Assembly (NCBI GenBank): GCA_032622095.1
Contig: CP136063.1
Coordinates: 87,645,980 to 87,709,979 of the forward strand
Origin: Siphonodentalium dalli
Taxonomy: Eukaryota > Mollusca > Scaphopoda > Gadilida > Siphonodentaliidae
DNA: 64,000 nucleotides
Direction of reading: 5' to 3'
Each line of letters begins with the position of its first letter. Position 1 is the first letter of the stretch. Of this stretch, positions 1 through 11,027 are shown piece after piece. The notes under the pieces were generated by a model. The model made no database searches. It saw only the letters and a program-made list of their open reading frames with translations, and was not told where the DNA came from. A program made the translations under genes and the position numbers.

Positions 1-79
1 ATGGCCTAGCAGCACCAAATTCACCCTCTGAGGGACCCCATTCTGCAAATGTCAGACACACTATTTCAAGGCTTCGGAT
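1..79. mobile_element. Family D, right half, cut by the window edge
   Basis: Shows one hairpin arm (AAATTCACCCTCTGAGGGAC), the TCAGACACACTATTTCAAGGCTT end and then host-like sequence. Confidence 0.75.
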
Positions 80-133
80 CAAATATCGATTACAAATCTT
101 GGTTTTAATTCTTACTGAATATATTGTGATACA

Positions 134-368
134 TACAGTAATGCCCTAAATAATCGACTCCTTAATCATAGCAGAATTATGGGTAATTTTTCAGGATTTA
201 GTCTGAAATATGGCTTGTTGCCATTCATCGGAAAGACTATATGCATTCACAAATTAACTCACTGAGAGCTTTCCGATGAATGGCAACAAGCCATATTTCC
301 GACTAAATCCTGAAAAATTACCCATAATTCTGCTGCCGTTAAGGAGTATTATTTAGGGCATTACTGTA
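134..368. mobile_element. Family A palindromic MITE, full length
   Basis: TA|CAGTAATGCCC...TTACTG|TA. Both arms are present, with a ~30-bp unpaired centre (ACTATATGCATTCAC region), making it one of the longest copies. Confidence 0.9.
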
Positions 369-1458
369 GTGAAGAGTGATATGTATTGTATCGGGAGCAG
401 TATATTGTGATGCACGCATATCGCAATAAATTTTTACAGCCCTATTTTTCAAGCATGCTCGGCATACAAACAGCAAACGAGAGCGATTCATTCATTCTTT
501 ATTTACAGAAACATTCCTATCAAACCACTCACCCAAACATTCACACACTCAAAACTATCAAGTACTTTATTCAGGTAGAGGTTGCAAGTTTTTGGCTTGT
601 TTCTAAAAAGATGAATTTAAATAACTACTTTTCATATTTCCATGTGAATCTGTTTCAATGTAGCAGCATAAGCAAAGACTTCAAAAATTACACCTCAAGT
701 GTTATCTTCGTATGTTTTTCAAGAGTTATCTTTCCTGGAAACACGCTATGGGATAACCGTCTGCACCTTTCCACGCGCGTTTTATTTAATAGTTATCCAC
801 TCACTCATATACAGTTATGGAAGATATGTATTTTCCTCTATTTTTTGCGTACATAAAACAATACACAAATTAACGATGAAATAGGACTGCAAGGAATAAA
901 CATATTTACAGTTAAACAAAATGATCGCAAAATGGCGCAGATGGTTATCTTGTAGGTTAGCGTGTTTCCAGGATAGATTATTCTTGAAAAACCTACGAAG
1001 ACAACACCTTCATCTTAAGTGTCACTTCATGAAGAATAAATAGAGCTACATTTTTGATTTAAAAACTATGCCTCTTAAAACTAGAAAATCAATAGAATAT
1101 ATATTGCAAGTCAAAGACAGTTGTCAGTCTTAGTTTCATGAATTTTCAATGCACTATTTAGAAGGTAGAAATAAAATTAAAGACCTCTGGAAAGACGAAA
1201 GAGCTTTGAAAAACAAACAAGCTGACCAGTATAATAAATTACAATCCTAAGATAGAGTAGCATGGTTCGGCCAATCATAAAACTCAACCATTTATACATT
1301 TCACAGAATGAATGGCATGATTCAACAACCACTCATACGTTTCAACCACAGAATTGCATGGTTCAATCAATCACACACGTTCTCCAACAGTCTCCGGCGA
1401 TCAACAATATACACTACATTCACATTTCATGATTCATAGCACACACATGATTGCACAC
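369..1458 (-). other. Likely 3' UTR and downstream flank of MAP1
   Basis: No convincing gene is seen. On the minus strand, AATAAA-type polyadenylation hexamers (TTTATT on plus) occur at 781-786 and 498-503, about 0.7-1.0 kb after the stop. Either could end the transcript; I cannot choose between them. The plus-strand open frame of 156 codons at 386-856 has no recognisable features and is probably chance. Confidence 0.4.
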
Positions 1459-2268
1459 TCAAAACTCTAACCTATAGGCAGTACACCCTGACTCATGGTC
1501 TTGTATTTGAATGGTACAACGACTAGCAGGAGGCGCAACATCATCAATGTTAAGATCAGCCAACGTGTCTTTATGAAGCCCCATCCAATGTCCTAATGTT
1601 TCATTAAAATGGGTTGGAATAATGGTAACAGGGGCTTCTTTGTTCTCCCACGTTTGCTTAGCATCTAACAAAGAATTAAGAATAGCAGGATTAGGAGATA
1701 GAGAACTAAGTACATAATGCCTGGCTCTAACACGTTTGAAAAATTCTATATCACTATACGAGGGATCACCATGATTTGGTATATATGTTAAATCTACATA
1801 AAATGACGTGTGTGGTGGTAGAGGTGGCATCTTCACTGTTGCTGGGGACGCCCTACTTCCAGCTGTTCCTGGTCGCTTAGTTGTACCGGCTGGTTTCTTT
1901 GTTGTTGTTGTTGTTGTTGTTCGCTGAGTTGGTGCAGATTTCACTCTTGACGTATTCAGCTTATCAGATTTTGATGTGTCGAGTTTCGACGTGTTTGCCC
2001 GTGATGTGTTCAGAGTTGATCTAGGAGTCTTCGGCTTATCGGTTGTACCATTAACCTTTAGTTTGTGGCTGGCAGCTGGTTTCTTATCATCTGACTTTGA
2101 TTTTGAATCGGCGGGTGGTGGGGACGGCAAGCCCATGGGATCGCCCCAATCTTTGAGTGGATCGAACGATGCTCCATTACTCGGCCCATTTGCACCTCCA
2201 GAGAGGAGATCAGGTTGATCATTGTACTGCTGTTCTTTCTGGTAGCTACCACCTGGTTGGCCAATACC
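1459..2268 (-). CDS. MAP1: MAP1-family protein, terminal exon with light-chain C-terminal domain
   Basis: The last exon starts after an AATTGCAG|GGTATT acceptor in phase 0 and ends at TGA (1461-1459); it encodes 269 residues. Exon residues ~56-145 are a basic Ser/Thr/Lys/Pro segment with a run of seven Thr near residues 117-123, comparable to the microtubule-binding part of the light chains. Residues ~153-269 are the MAP1 light-chain C-terminal domain: SFYVDLTYIPNHGD, then FFKRVRARHYVLSS, VTIIPTHFNETL and the ending CTAYRLEF. Vertebrate MAP1 proteins end in the same way (FYxDLxYIPNH, FFxRVRAxYYVxS, LIPTH, CKxEF). In the family this domain mediates heavy-light chain association and actin binding. 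The match to the very end of the protein makes the stop codon secure. Confidence 0.96.
   Translation of the reverse strand, partial: GIGQPGGSYQKEQQYNDQPDLLSGGANGPSNGASFDPLKDWGDPMGLPSPPPADSKSKSDDKKPAASHKLKVNGTTDKPKTPRSTLNTSRANTSKLDTSKSDKLNTSRVKSAPTQRTTTTTTTKKPAGTTKRPGTAGSRASPATVKMPPLPPHTSFYVDLTYIPNHGDPSYSDIEFFKRVRARHYVLSSLSPNPAILNSLLDAKQTWENKEAPVTIIPTHFNETLGHWMGLHKDTLADLNIDDVAPPASRCTIQIQDHESGCTAYRLEF
1900..1921 (-). repeat. (ACA)n microsatellite encoding poly-Thr in MAP1
   Basis: Seven GTT units on the plus strand read as ACA/ACC-type Thr codons on the coding strand. They lie in the basic segment of the terminal exon, and repeat-length variation here would stay in frame. Confidence 0.85.
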
Positions 2269-3128
2269 CTGCAATTAATTAGGTAGTCATACATTGATAG
2301 AACAACACCTGTGTGTACACTCCAGCTTGAAGCAGCATTAATCATATAGTCTGAAATTAAGCCTAGAATATTGCTTCATGAATAGAAGCTATTAAATGTT
2401 GTCAAAATTGAATACTGTAACACAGACAGATGAACAAACAGACAGGCACCCACAGTCATTAAGCTGTAGGTCGTGTTTTGTCTCACAATGACCAACAATG
2501 ACAAAGTGACTGTCTTAAAAATTCTGTCACCTGAACATTTTTGTATCACTCTTCAAAAATATCAATGGGAATTAAATACATATATATAAATTAAATTATA
2601 TTATATAAATCAAGGTTTCTGCTGAGGTCAAAATATTGGGTCCATTGGATATGACTGGCCAACAACGGATTGGCTAAACATAGGTGATTTTTTAAATTTA
2701 ATATCCAGAAACCCTCATTTCAGTGCAGTTGTATTGTTTCAAATGTTGTTGCTCATTAGTTGCTCATTAGTGAATGAGTAACGGTTTTAAGAGTGTCACT
2801 CGTTGAGTGACAGTTATATAGATTCAAATGTTGCTGCTCATTAGTCAATGAGTAACATTTCGATGGTTGGTTGCTCATTACTCAATGAGTGAAGATGGGT
2901 GAAATAAGCCCAAAGGTTTGGAATTGCCCCTGACAAGGGTATTTGTGCATGGTTTGATAGCTTATTTCCTATGTAGAAATCCCGCAACAATTTAATCACA
3001 TTGCTTCCGTGGACACCTATTTTTGCCGTAAATAAATAACCTACTTCCTGGTCCAAATTACACATTTCCATATGGGAGGCAAATCTGTTCTAAAAAAAAG
3101 TAAATAATATATCACATGTATATATTAC
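2269..3128 (-). other. MAP1 intron with short TGCTCATTAGT / ATGAGTAAC repeats
   Basis: Phase-0 intron bounded by GTAATA (3128) and TTGCAG (2269). Between ~2740 and 2900 the words TTGCTCATTAGT and AATGAGTAAC recur several times in both orientations, giving small hairpins. Nothing coding is seen. Confidence 0.7.
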
Positions 3129-4067
3129 CTGGAATGGATTCAGATCAGCCTTGGTTGGCTCAGCCATACCCATCTGGTTATGTTGCCAATCGTCAGCCAA
3201 AGGATCTGCATGTTTAGTCACCTCCCCTGACAGACTATGTCCTGCATCATCGTGCGAAGCCTTCTCAAACGATTCATCTATGTCTTTGTCAGAATCTGGC
3301 GTTCCTCCATCAATCGAGTCAGTATCTTCTCGTTCTATTTGTTTGTCAGCAGGAATCAGGTCGAGATGACCAGAAGGAACTTGATTGTTCAGTCTGAATT
3401 CATCTTGTGGGTTTGGTGTGACATCTTTTTCAAATGCCTCAGGAAGTGTTGACTTGAGATTATCAGCTTCTTGGTTGGCTGATGGGACCACATCAATTTC
3501 TTCATCACTACAGACTCCTTGTGAATCATCAGATTCGCTATATACTTCAGCCTTTTCAGCCATCTCACCATCTTCGTCTTCTTCCATGATGATATCAGTT
3601 CGATCGCGCTTTCCATACTGAATCTCAATCTGCTCTCGTGGTCCATCATCGACATCGTCATCTTTAACATCAACGTCTTTATCGAATCCCAAATCATGAG
3701 GTGACGATTGATCTTGTGGACAGCTATTATTGACATTTGATGTTCCAGAAACGAGATCTGGTTCTGATCGACCACCTGGCTCCATCTCGTTGAGGGAGTC
3801 AGCATCTTCATCATGCTGCTCAGGGTGACCTGCAAACTCAGCAGCAGGAGGCTCAACTCGACCAATCAGATCAGGTTCCTCAGCAGCCTGACCAGTGGCA
3901 TAATCAGCGCCTAACACATCGTCATCATCCAATATAATACCCTCGTCTCTAAGCTCATTTACACCGAGAGCGACAGGTGCAGACTCGACAGGTTCGGACA
4001 AAGCTTCCTCAACAGGATCATGAGGTCTTTCTGCTTCATTGTGGTCTGCTGAATGAGACTCAAGTCC
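3129..4067 (-). CDS. MAP1: MAP1-family protein, second acidic exon
   Basis: This 939-nt exon (313 codons, phase 0 at both ends) has acceptor TTTCTAG|GGACTT and donor CCATTCCAG|GTAATA. It begins GLESHSADHNEAERPHDPVE and ends ADLNPFQ. It is rich in Asp, Glu and Ser, with runs such as EEDEDGEM and DVDVKDDDVDD, and is predicted to be disordered. Serine next to acidic residues (ESDDSQ, DSIDGG) gives many potential casein-kinase-2-like sites, an inference from composition only. Because both ends are phase 0, skipping this exon would keep the frame. It links the repeat region to the C-terminal light-chain exon. Confidence 0.9.
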
Positions 4068-4638
4068 CTAGAAAGTGAAAGTAATTGTGGTTGGATTAAT
4101 GTCAAACAGCCTGCTTTTACATGTACATAGTTTCTATATTTACAAATTATTGGTCTTTAGCCCCCACCCCTCCCACCAACTGTTGCTCGTCAAACTATAA
4201 GTCAAGTTTTGTAAAAAAAAAAAGGCAGGAATTGTTTTTTTTTTCAGACAGGCAGGCAGGAATTGTTTTTTTTTTCACAATTTTTTTCTTCTAAAAACCT
4301 TTCAGCTGTGAGAGATATAATAGTGTAGTCACGGTCCCATGGAATATGGTAGATCAATGTGTATTGAATATGAGCCAAGCATTTGATTAGAACATGCTGT
4401 CCCTTCAATTCATTCACTCTGCAGTAAGATCTCTACCAATGTTGAGCTTAATAACCAACTTTTTTTGCTTTTGGGATTGAGAAAACGATAAATATTCAAA
4501 TTGACACTCTAACAGGTAACTATAGACTAGCCTTCTGGAGAAAATTGAAAAACAAATTGAGGCAGGCAAGAAAATCTCAGCCAGGCAGGGTATCGGAAAC
4601 AAAAAGATTTTTTTTTTGGGATAATAATTTTCACTAAC
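4068..4638 (-). other. MAP1 intron with duplicated CAGGCAGGAATTG + T-tract
   Basis: Phase-0 intron bounded by GTTAGT (4638) and CTAG (4068). A unit CAGGCAGGAATTG followed by ten or so T is present twice at ~4224-4278. The rest is T-rich and without recognisable features. Confidence 0.7.
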
Positions 4639-4925
4639 CGGCTGTTGCTGGGAAAAGAAATCAAGTTCCTCCTGTTCATCTGTTTTCTTCTCACATACAA
4701 CATCATCAGTAGCTGGCTCGGTTTCTGAGTCTCTTTCATCGGTGACATCAGCATGTTCAGTTTCCACCTCCTCGTGGGCAGCGACGTCGGACAGATCCTT
4801 CTCAACAGCAGAAGGAACCTCCGGCGTGATCAGATCAGCCTGATCCCGCTCAGCTGACTCTGGTGTTTCTGGCCATTCCTGTGACTTTTGCACTAAATCT
4901 TGAGGCACAGACTCCTCTTCTTCAC
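4639..4925 (-). CDS. MAP1: MAP1-family protein, acidic linker exon
   Basis: This 287-nt exon runs from a TTGTCAAG|GTGAAG acceptor to a CAGCCG|GTTAGT donor. Its first two bases complete a Gly codon with the last G of exon 11027-7455. It then reads EEEESVPQDLVQKSQEWPE and ends DFFSQQQP in phase 0. The 96 residues are strongly acidic, with Glu/Asp-rich stretches and no fold that I recognise. The composition matches the disordered acidic middle of MAP1 proteins. In-frame lengths (phase 0 at its lower end) would let it join either the next exon or another phase-0 exon, so alternative use is possible but not shown. The open frame continues a little past the donor into intron sequence (VSENYYPKKK), which I exclude because the donor is good and the next exon fits. 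Confidence 0.88.
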
Positions 4926-5049
4926 CTTGACAAGTAAAAGTATAAAAATGTAAAGTTCAAGTTTGGGTGATATTAAAACTGAAAGCTATTTTTTGGAGAG
5001 GAGTACTGTTTTTTAGAAAGTGAAATATATTATTCATATTTTCTTTTTA

Positions 5050-5580
5050 AGTTATGACCCTGGTTTCGCCCACGTTTTCCCCAGTGATCCCATTTTAACA
5101 AATCTGAACTCCAGTAACCCGGGGACCCCCCCCCCCCCATATCAAATGTGAGCTAAATAAACCTGATGTTTATTGAGAAGAAGTCATTTTAAGAATTAAG
5201 ATGGAGTGAAAGAGTTAAGTACCTTGGCTTCGCAACTATTTGACTCAGTTACTTCATTTTAACAAATCTGAATGTGAGTCACCTGGGGAACATTCACATC
5301 AAATATGAACCCATTCGGTCTTATGGTTCTGGAGAAGAAGTCACTTTAAGAATTACTATGGGGGGAAAGAGTTATGGCCTTGACTTCACAACTATTTGAC
5401 CCGGTGACCTCATTTTACCAAATCTGAAAGTGAGTCACACAGGGAACATCCACACCAAATATGAACCCATTCGGTCTTATTGTTCTGGAGAAGAAGACGA
5501 TTGTTGAAGGATGGATGGATGGACGAGGAGTGAAGACTAAAGCTCCACTGGAGACTTCATCTCAGGTGAGCTAAAAAGGG
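5050..5580 (+). repeat. Three imperfect tandem units of a ~150-170 bp dispersed-type repeat
   Basis: Units start near 5053, 5220 and 5370 and share GACCTCATTTTA..AAATCTGAA, GAACATCCACA..AAATATGAACCCATTCGGTCTTAT and TTCTGGAGAAGAAG. The last unit runs into GATGGATGGATGGACG and ends AGGTGAGCTAAAA. A C13 tract is at 5126-5138. This resembles repeats common in marine invertebrate genomes, a recollection of type and not a database match. Confidence 0.7.
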
Positions 5581-5981
5581 TTAATCTTTAAGCAGAGCTG
5601 TGGGATGAACATTATTTATTATATTATATTATTACTCTCAGGTAAAGTCTAACAAGGAATGTTCTTTGTTATATGCTGGAGCTTAACTGGAGCTCAGTTT
5701 ATATTTTTGGGATGATAAATCTGAACATTTCAATCAGTCTTTCCAAGGCATATGCAATTTAAACATGTTGGTTTTGGTAAAATATATCCATTCTCACATT
5801 TATTGTTTTGAGAAGAGAGTGACTTTCACCTAGCTTATGTATAGCTTATTTAATAAAATCCTGTTGTTAACATTCTCGATCGTCTGGAACAAAAGACATG
5901 CTAATTACGCCTACAGTGCGGATGCACAATTTCCGACCGCTCGCCGAGGTAGCTGCACTTCTATTATTGGGAGTTTGAAGG

Positions 5982-6157
5982 TACAGTAATGCTCTAATTA
6001 ATCGACCTCTTAACCAAAGCAGAATTATGAGTAACATTTCAGGATTTAGTCGGAAATATGGCTTGTTGCCATTCATTGGAAAGCTCCGACTAAATCCTGA
6101 AAAGTTACCCATAATTCTGCTGTGGTTAAAGTGTCGATTACTTAGGGCATTACTGTA
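5982..6157. mobile_element. Family A MITE with deleted centre and a 31-bp flanking duplication
   Basis: The right arm lacks the loop-proximal part (AAAGCTCCGACTAAATCC junction at ~6080). A 31-bp host sequence (GTAGCTGCACTTCTATTATT...) occurs both before (5949-5979) and across/after (6155-6185) the element. Confidence 0.88.
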
Positions 6158-6386
6158 GCTGCACTTCTATTATTGGGAGTTTGAATGTAACTATTATTAC
6201 TTGTGCTTTGAATTTTTTTTTTCCACTCAGACAATAAAAAATATGGAACGCTTTACGAATTTGCGTGTCATAATTACTATTATTAGATCACAATGCTGTT
6301 TAGCAGTGATTCATTTGGAAAATCTCTCCTTTTAAAGATGGTCTTGCTATCTCTTCCCAGTTCTTTTTGTCTACAGATTCAGGGAT

Positions 6387-6649
6387 TTAAACCTTCCATG
6401 ACTGGAGTTTCCTGAAATTTTGCAAAAACCCTGTGCCAATGCATTCTCTTATATATGCGTGTCTCCCATAGGGAGCCTCGCATATATAAGATAATGCATT
6501 GGCCTAACAATATTTACATTGACCTTGTAAGCCAGTGCATTCTCTTATATATGCAAGGCTCCCTATGAGAGTCAAGCATATTTAAGAGAATGCACTGGCA
6601 CAGGATCTTTAATTCTGCACCAGCGAAGCTCCTGTCATGAGAGTGTTAA
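6387..6649. mobile_element. Family C two-hairpin MITE
   Basis: TTAA at both ends (6387-6390, 6646-6649). The first hairpin (CCAATGCATTCTCTTATATA arms) is at ~6436-6504, the second (CCAGTGCATTCTCTTATATA arms) at ~6533-6600, separated by CTAACAATATTTACATTGACC. Confidence 0.85.
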
Positions 6650-7028
6650 TTAAAATACTAATTATGAGTCCGGGAATCTGTAACAAGGAAATAAATTTTG
6701 CTGTGAATTAGTTCTATGAATCGGGACAGCTTATGTGACTATTTTTAGAACATTACAACAGTTTTATGTGAAATATTTGTAACACCAGATGTTTGTTTCG
6801 GAATAGAAGTGCTAAAGTGCTTTCAAAACGAGTTTCCTAGAATTTGGTTTGTTGTTGTCGAAAGAAGTGCCAAGAATAGATAGCACATTTTAATCACTCA
6901 AGTCAAATATGTGTGACATAACAGTTCTCACATGTTTTTCATGGATACTCTTACAAAGGGTGTCAGCAGACGAGTTTCGTAAAAACAATTTTGTTGTTTT
7001 TGGAATCATTGAAGGGAAGATCCAAGCT

Positions 7029-7413
7029 TTAACCAATTCTACTCTAAATGGATTTTACTACAGTAATGCCCTAAATAATCGACTCATTAACCACAGCAGA
7101 ATTGCGGGTAAATTTTCAGGATTTAGTAGGAAATATGGCTTGTTGCCATTCATCGGAAAGCTCTTAGTGAGTTAAGGAGTCAATTATTTAGGGCATTACT
7201 GTACATTGGAATGGAAAATTATTCAATTTGAGGGATTTTCAGGAAAAATAAACAGACAACAGATAATTCAGTACAAAAAGAGTCCTATTTATTGCAGGAA
7301 AATATTAAAATAATAATTTCAACAAATGACTTAAGAACATTTGTCGAACTTATTATCTGAACAATTCCTAAGGTATAATTACTTGTCGATGAATATTTAG
7401 TATAGAGTGTTAA
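7029..7413. mobile_element. Family G element interrupted by a family A element
   Basis: The left end is TTAACCAATTCTACTCTAAATGG at 7029, the right end AGTATAGAGTGTTAA at 7413. The A insertion sits in between at a TA, and G-type sequence (CATTGGAATGG..) resumes directly after it. Confidence 0.8.
7059..7203. mobile_element. Family A MITE, mostly one arm, nested in G
   Basis: TA|CAGTAATGCCC..CATTACTG|TA. The left arm is complete to the loop; most of the right arm is deleted, leaving GTTAAGGAGTCAATTATTTA and the terminus. Confidence 0.88.
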
Positions 7414-7454
7414 TACCAATATATATACAAGTATATAGTGCCTTTAATACATAC

Positions 7455-10400
7455 CTTCAGAATGTTCCAGACCAGGTTGTTGGGCATCAGTTTGTTCTTC
7501 TGCTGATTCAGACTTGACACATTCAACATCTTTAACCTCGTCCTTTGTAATTTGCTTTTCTTGGACGTCATCAATGGCTGAAAAGGCTTCCCCTTCGACC
7601 TGCTCTTCCACTGGCATTTCATCAACGACTTGTGTCTTCTCACTTTCATCCACCTTCTCTTCAACAGTTTCATCTACAATAGGTTTATCATCATCAGCGG
7701 CTTCATTTTGAGTCGCAGATACGGGCACTCCTCCTAAAAAGTCTGCCTCTAAGTTCTTATCTTCTGCTTCAAATGGAGCCTCTTTTTGACCAAGTGTTGG
7801 GCTCTGAGAAGCTTCTCTGCTGTCAAAGTCAGCTTGGATTTCATCATCACCTTCGAATGGTCCCTTTTCTGGCTCGGAAAGAGGTGATTCTACCTCGGCG
7901 ACATCTGGCAATGATGAAGCAGGCTCCTGGAAATCGGGAATTAATTCCACATCATCGATATCAGGGATGACATCAGGTTCTGATGCTGACAGAATCTCTT
8001 CTTGAGCTTTATCAGCGGTTTCCTCAACATCGCGAGCGACATCCGGCACGCTCTCTACATCCTTTGCAGATACTGGTTCAAACTCCTCTTCTTCAACATC
8101 GTCCGCCATGTCCGGAACACACTCTGCCTCTTGGGCAGTTTCCGGGACAGTCACCTCCTCCTGGATGACATCTGGAGCAGACTCCGCCTTCCTGGCTACC
8201 TCAGGCAGAGTTTCCTCCTCCTGAGCTATTTCTGATAAGGACTCGGCCTCATGTGTTATATCAGGCTTAGATTCTTTCTCTTGGTCAAAATCTGGGATAA
8301 CCTCTGATTCTTTAATTATTTCTGGCACAGATTCGGCCTCCTGGGCAATATCAGGTAGAGACTCAGCCTCTTGAGCTATTTTGCTATCAAACTCCTCCCC
8401 TTGGGCTTTTTCGGGTACAGACTCCACATCATGAGCTATTTCAGGTTCAAACTCCTCTTGGGCTTTTACGGGTACAGACTCGGCCTCTTGAGCTATTTCG
8501 GGCTCAAACTCCTCCTCTTGGGCTTTTTCAGGTACAGACTCCACATCTTGGGCTATTTCAGTTACTGACTCCACCTCTTGGGCTATTTCGGGCTCAAACT
8601 CCTCCTCTTGGGCTTTTTCAGGTACAGACTCCACATCTTGGGCTATTTCAGGTACTGACTCCACCTCTTGGGCTATTTCAGGTACTGACTCCACCTCTTG
8701 GGCTATTTCAGGTACTGACTCCACCTCTTGGGCTAATTCAGGTACAGACTCCACCTCTTGGACTATTTCAGGTACAGACTCTGACTCTTGGGCTATTTCG
8801 GGTACAGACTCCACCTCTTGGGCTAATTCAGGTACTGACTCCGGCTCTTGGGCTATTTCAGGCAGAGACTCTGCCTCTTTCTTAACAATATCTGTCACAA
8901 CCTCTTCTTTAATCTCTGGAACATCTGGCTCTGTTTCAGTCAAAGGTTGTTTCTCGTGTATGAGATCTGCCTCGTTATCAAAGTGACTAGCAGGTTCGAC
9001 TGGTTCGGGCAGTTCTTGTGGCTGGACATCCTGTTGGTCGTCAAATCCCATGTGGCCGTTCGATTGCGGGGGTTCACTCTCAGTGGATTCCTCATCATAA
9101 ATACCCATGTCACGAAGCTGTTGTTTCGAGAACTGATTTTGATGAACGTCAGGCTGTTCTTCGTAGTGATCTGGATCGGGAAGTGGAGCAGGCGAATCTG
9201 CCGGTTTAACTTCGGCAATTTCTTGTGGACCGTTCAACAAGTCTGCAACTATTTCTGGCTCAGCTGTGGCTGGTTTTTGTTCGGGAGCACTGCTCACATG
9301 ATCAGATCCTGCCGCCGATGCTAAAACTTGTGGCGACGACATCGACAAATCAATTTCAGCTGGCACTGGTTTGGGTAGCTCTTGTGGACTAGGACTTTTA
9401 TCTTTTAGTGACTTCTTAGACCGCACTGGAGTAGATGCTTTTTGCGGAGAACGAATCGGTGTTGATTCTTTCGAGGGTGTAGATGACTTAGATGATGACT
9501 TAGAAGTTGATGAGCCGACGGATTTTGGCCGGTCAGCCTTTTCTTTTGTTGCTTTTTTGTTCGCATCTTCTTTAAGGGTCTTTGTAGTTTTCGGGGGAGC
9601 CGCCTTCAATGTTTTCGGTTTCTCTGGTTTCTTCGCTTCAGGTTTCTTTTCCGGTTCTGGTTTCTTAATTTCTTTCTTCGCTGGGGGTTCAGCTTTCTTA
9701 GGTGGAGCTCTTGCAGTGAGTGTCACAGATGTGGGTTTTGTAATTGGTCGACTTGATGCAGACGAAGGTTTTGTGCCTGCTGGTTTTTTTCCAGCAGGCT
9801 TTGCCTTCACATCAGAATCCTTTTTACAATAGGTCTCGTGTTTCAAGAAATCCAGATTTTTGACCTTCTCGAGACCTTCAATAATTTTATGTTGTGGTGC
9901 ATTCCCGGGAAACAAGATTCTGGTCACATTCTTATTAGGATCGGCAGGCTGCCAAACAATGAGAGCGCAGATTGAAAGCGTGTTCGGTAACGGCATCGAT
10001 AGCTGAGATCCAAATTGACTGACCTGTTGATTCCATTGTTGATAGAAATCTTTCAACTCTTTAGAGTCCTGTATAGGATTCAGAACATACATATCCAAGG
10101 AACCATGTCCCACTTTATGATACAAGTTGATCGGTTGAATTGGTTGAGTTCCTGATAATCTAACACATGGATTTGGTGGGGGTCCAACCTTCTGCAAGTT
10201 ATTTATGTATTTCCGACCTTCATAAGCTAAATTGACTAGCAAGCTATTGTTTCTCTTTGGATCACAGTCAAAATCTTTATCTGAACATTCAATACCATTC
10301 AAGTACATGTAGCCGATTTCTGGGTGCATGTCCTTCATACTTTTACGCTCGAAAACCGAGCTTACACCGAAAACATTATCTGGTCCCAGATGGGTTAACA

Positions 10401-11027
10401 GCATGGCGTCAATTCTGTTCAGATGCCGTGAAAAGTCCCAGAAACATGAGTTTCTACTGTATCCACCATTCACTAGCAAATTGAATCCCAATATTCCAAA
10501 TAAGGAAGAATCTCCTTGGCAACCAGGAAATATGTAAAGCGTGGGGCGATTAAAGCTGATGCTTCCAACAATTTCTGATTCCTGCAGAAGTTCTGTGACT
10601 GGCTTGTACTTGATGAAGCTGTGCAGGTAGGCAGTGAACTGCAGGGCTCCGGTCAGTGACTCAACTTTCTCGCCTGGGTTCACCGTGACTTGTAAATGCT
10701 TTGTGAACTCACATTTAGACACATTAGCGCTATTCCATTGTCCTTCTGAATGGCAATTTATCATTAGCGTTCCTTCTTCTTGTTGTTTCAAAGCATTTTC
10801 AACATCCGAGTCCTTGAAGGTCTGCAGAAAATGACTGAATGTAAAAGCATCATCTTGTAAAATCCAAGAGCCATCGCCAACAAATGCGAGACCTGCATAT
10901 ATCAGGCTTCGGTGCTTTGTGGGTGTCGCAAAGAAATCTTTAAGAGCGCGCTTGAGGGTTTGTGTCTGAGCGTTGATCAGGATTTCCACTGTAAGATTGC
11001 TGTTCTCATGTCTAATCACTCTCTCAT
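7455..11027 (-). CDS. MAP1: MAP1-family protein, main exon: metallo-beta-lactamase-like region, basic region and acidic decapeptide repeats
   Basis: This 3,573-nt exon encodes about 1,190 residues. The acceptor is TAATTTCAG|ATGAG at 11027 and the donor GAAG|GTATGT at 7455. I number residues from the first visible exon. Residues 34-430 match the MAP1 heavy-chain N-terminus: YIFPGCQGD (~198), LLVNGG, the degenerate metallo-beta-lactamase-type strand LLTHLGPDN (~243-251), then LDMYVLNP and RILFPGN. The catalytic HxHxDH motif is not intact, as is usual for MAP1. Residues ~435-582 are Lys/Pro/Ser-rich (many KKP, KKE and SKSS runs), the kind of basic region that binds microtubules in this family. 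Residues ~750-1042 are about 29 acidic ten-residue repeats of the type EVESVPEIAQ. The protein should act on the microtubule cytoskeleton, typically of neurons; that role is inferred from the family. It joins exon 4925 through a split Gly codon (G|GT). Confidence 0.95.
8002..8876 (-). repeat. In-frame 30-bp tandem repeat in MAP1 (about 29 decapeptide units)
   Basis: On the plus strand the unit reads like GGCTATTTCAGGTACTGACT plus about ten more bases, and it is most uniform at ~8520-8840. In protein the units are variants of EVESVPEIAQ, including DVESVPEKAQ, EEEFEPEIAQ and EAESLPDIAQ. DVESVPEKAQ followed by EEEFEPEIAQ recurs as a 20-residue pair, which indicates growth by duplication of dimers. 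One unit (EEFEPEIAH) is nine residues long and lost a whole codon, so the frame is kept. Outer units are more diverged than inner ones. Drosophila futsch also has a long acidic repeat array in this part of the protein, but with a different unit. Confidence 0.95.

Larger units (their letters stand above)
4926..7454 (-). other. MAP1 intron (~2.5 kb) packed with repeats
   Basis: Bounded by GTATGT (7454) and TTGTCAAG (4926). It contains the tandem repeat at 5050-5580, A at 5982, C at 6387 and a G element with nested A at 7029. The remaining stretches 5581-5948 and 6650-7028 show nothing that I can name. Confidence 0.75.

Noticed and set aside
386-856. 156-codon plus-strand open frame downstream of MAP1
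   Set aside because: No start context, domain, or splice pattern recognisable; AT-rich chance frame in the 3' flank.
2841-3071. 76-codon minus-strand frame between MAP1 exons
   Set aside because: Lies in an intron and is not needed for the phase-0 joining of the flanking exons; no MAP1 similarity.
3090-3128. Read-through of the acidic exon to a stop (VIYTCDILFTFF)
   Set aside because: A good GTAATA donor precedes it, and the terminal exon with the conserved light-chain domain fits in phase.
8002-8876. Regular 30-bp repeats resembling a CRISPR array
   Set aside because: There are no unique spacers; the units are contiguous and coding in frame within MAP1.
9371-9832. 153-codon plus-strand frame
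   Set aside because: Exact antisense shadow of the MAP1 basic region.
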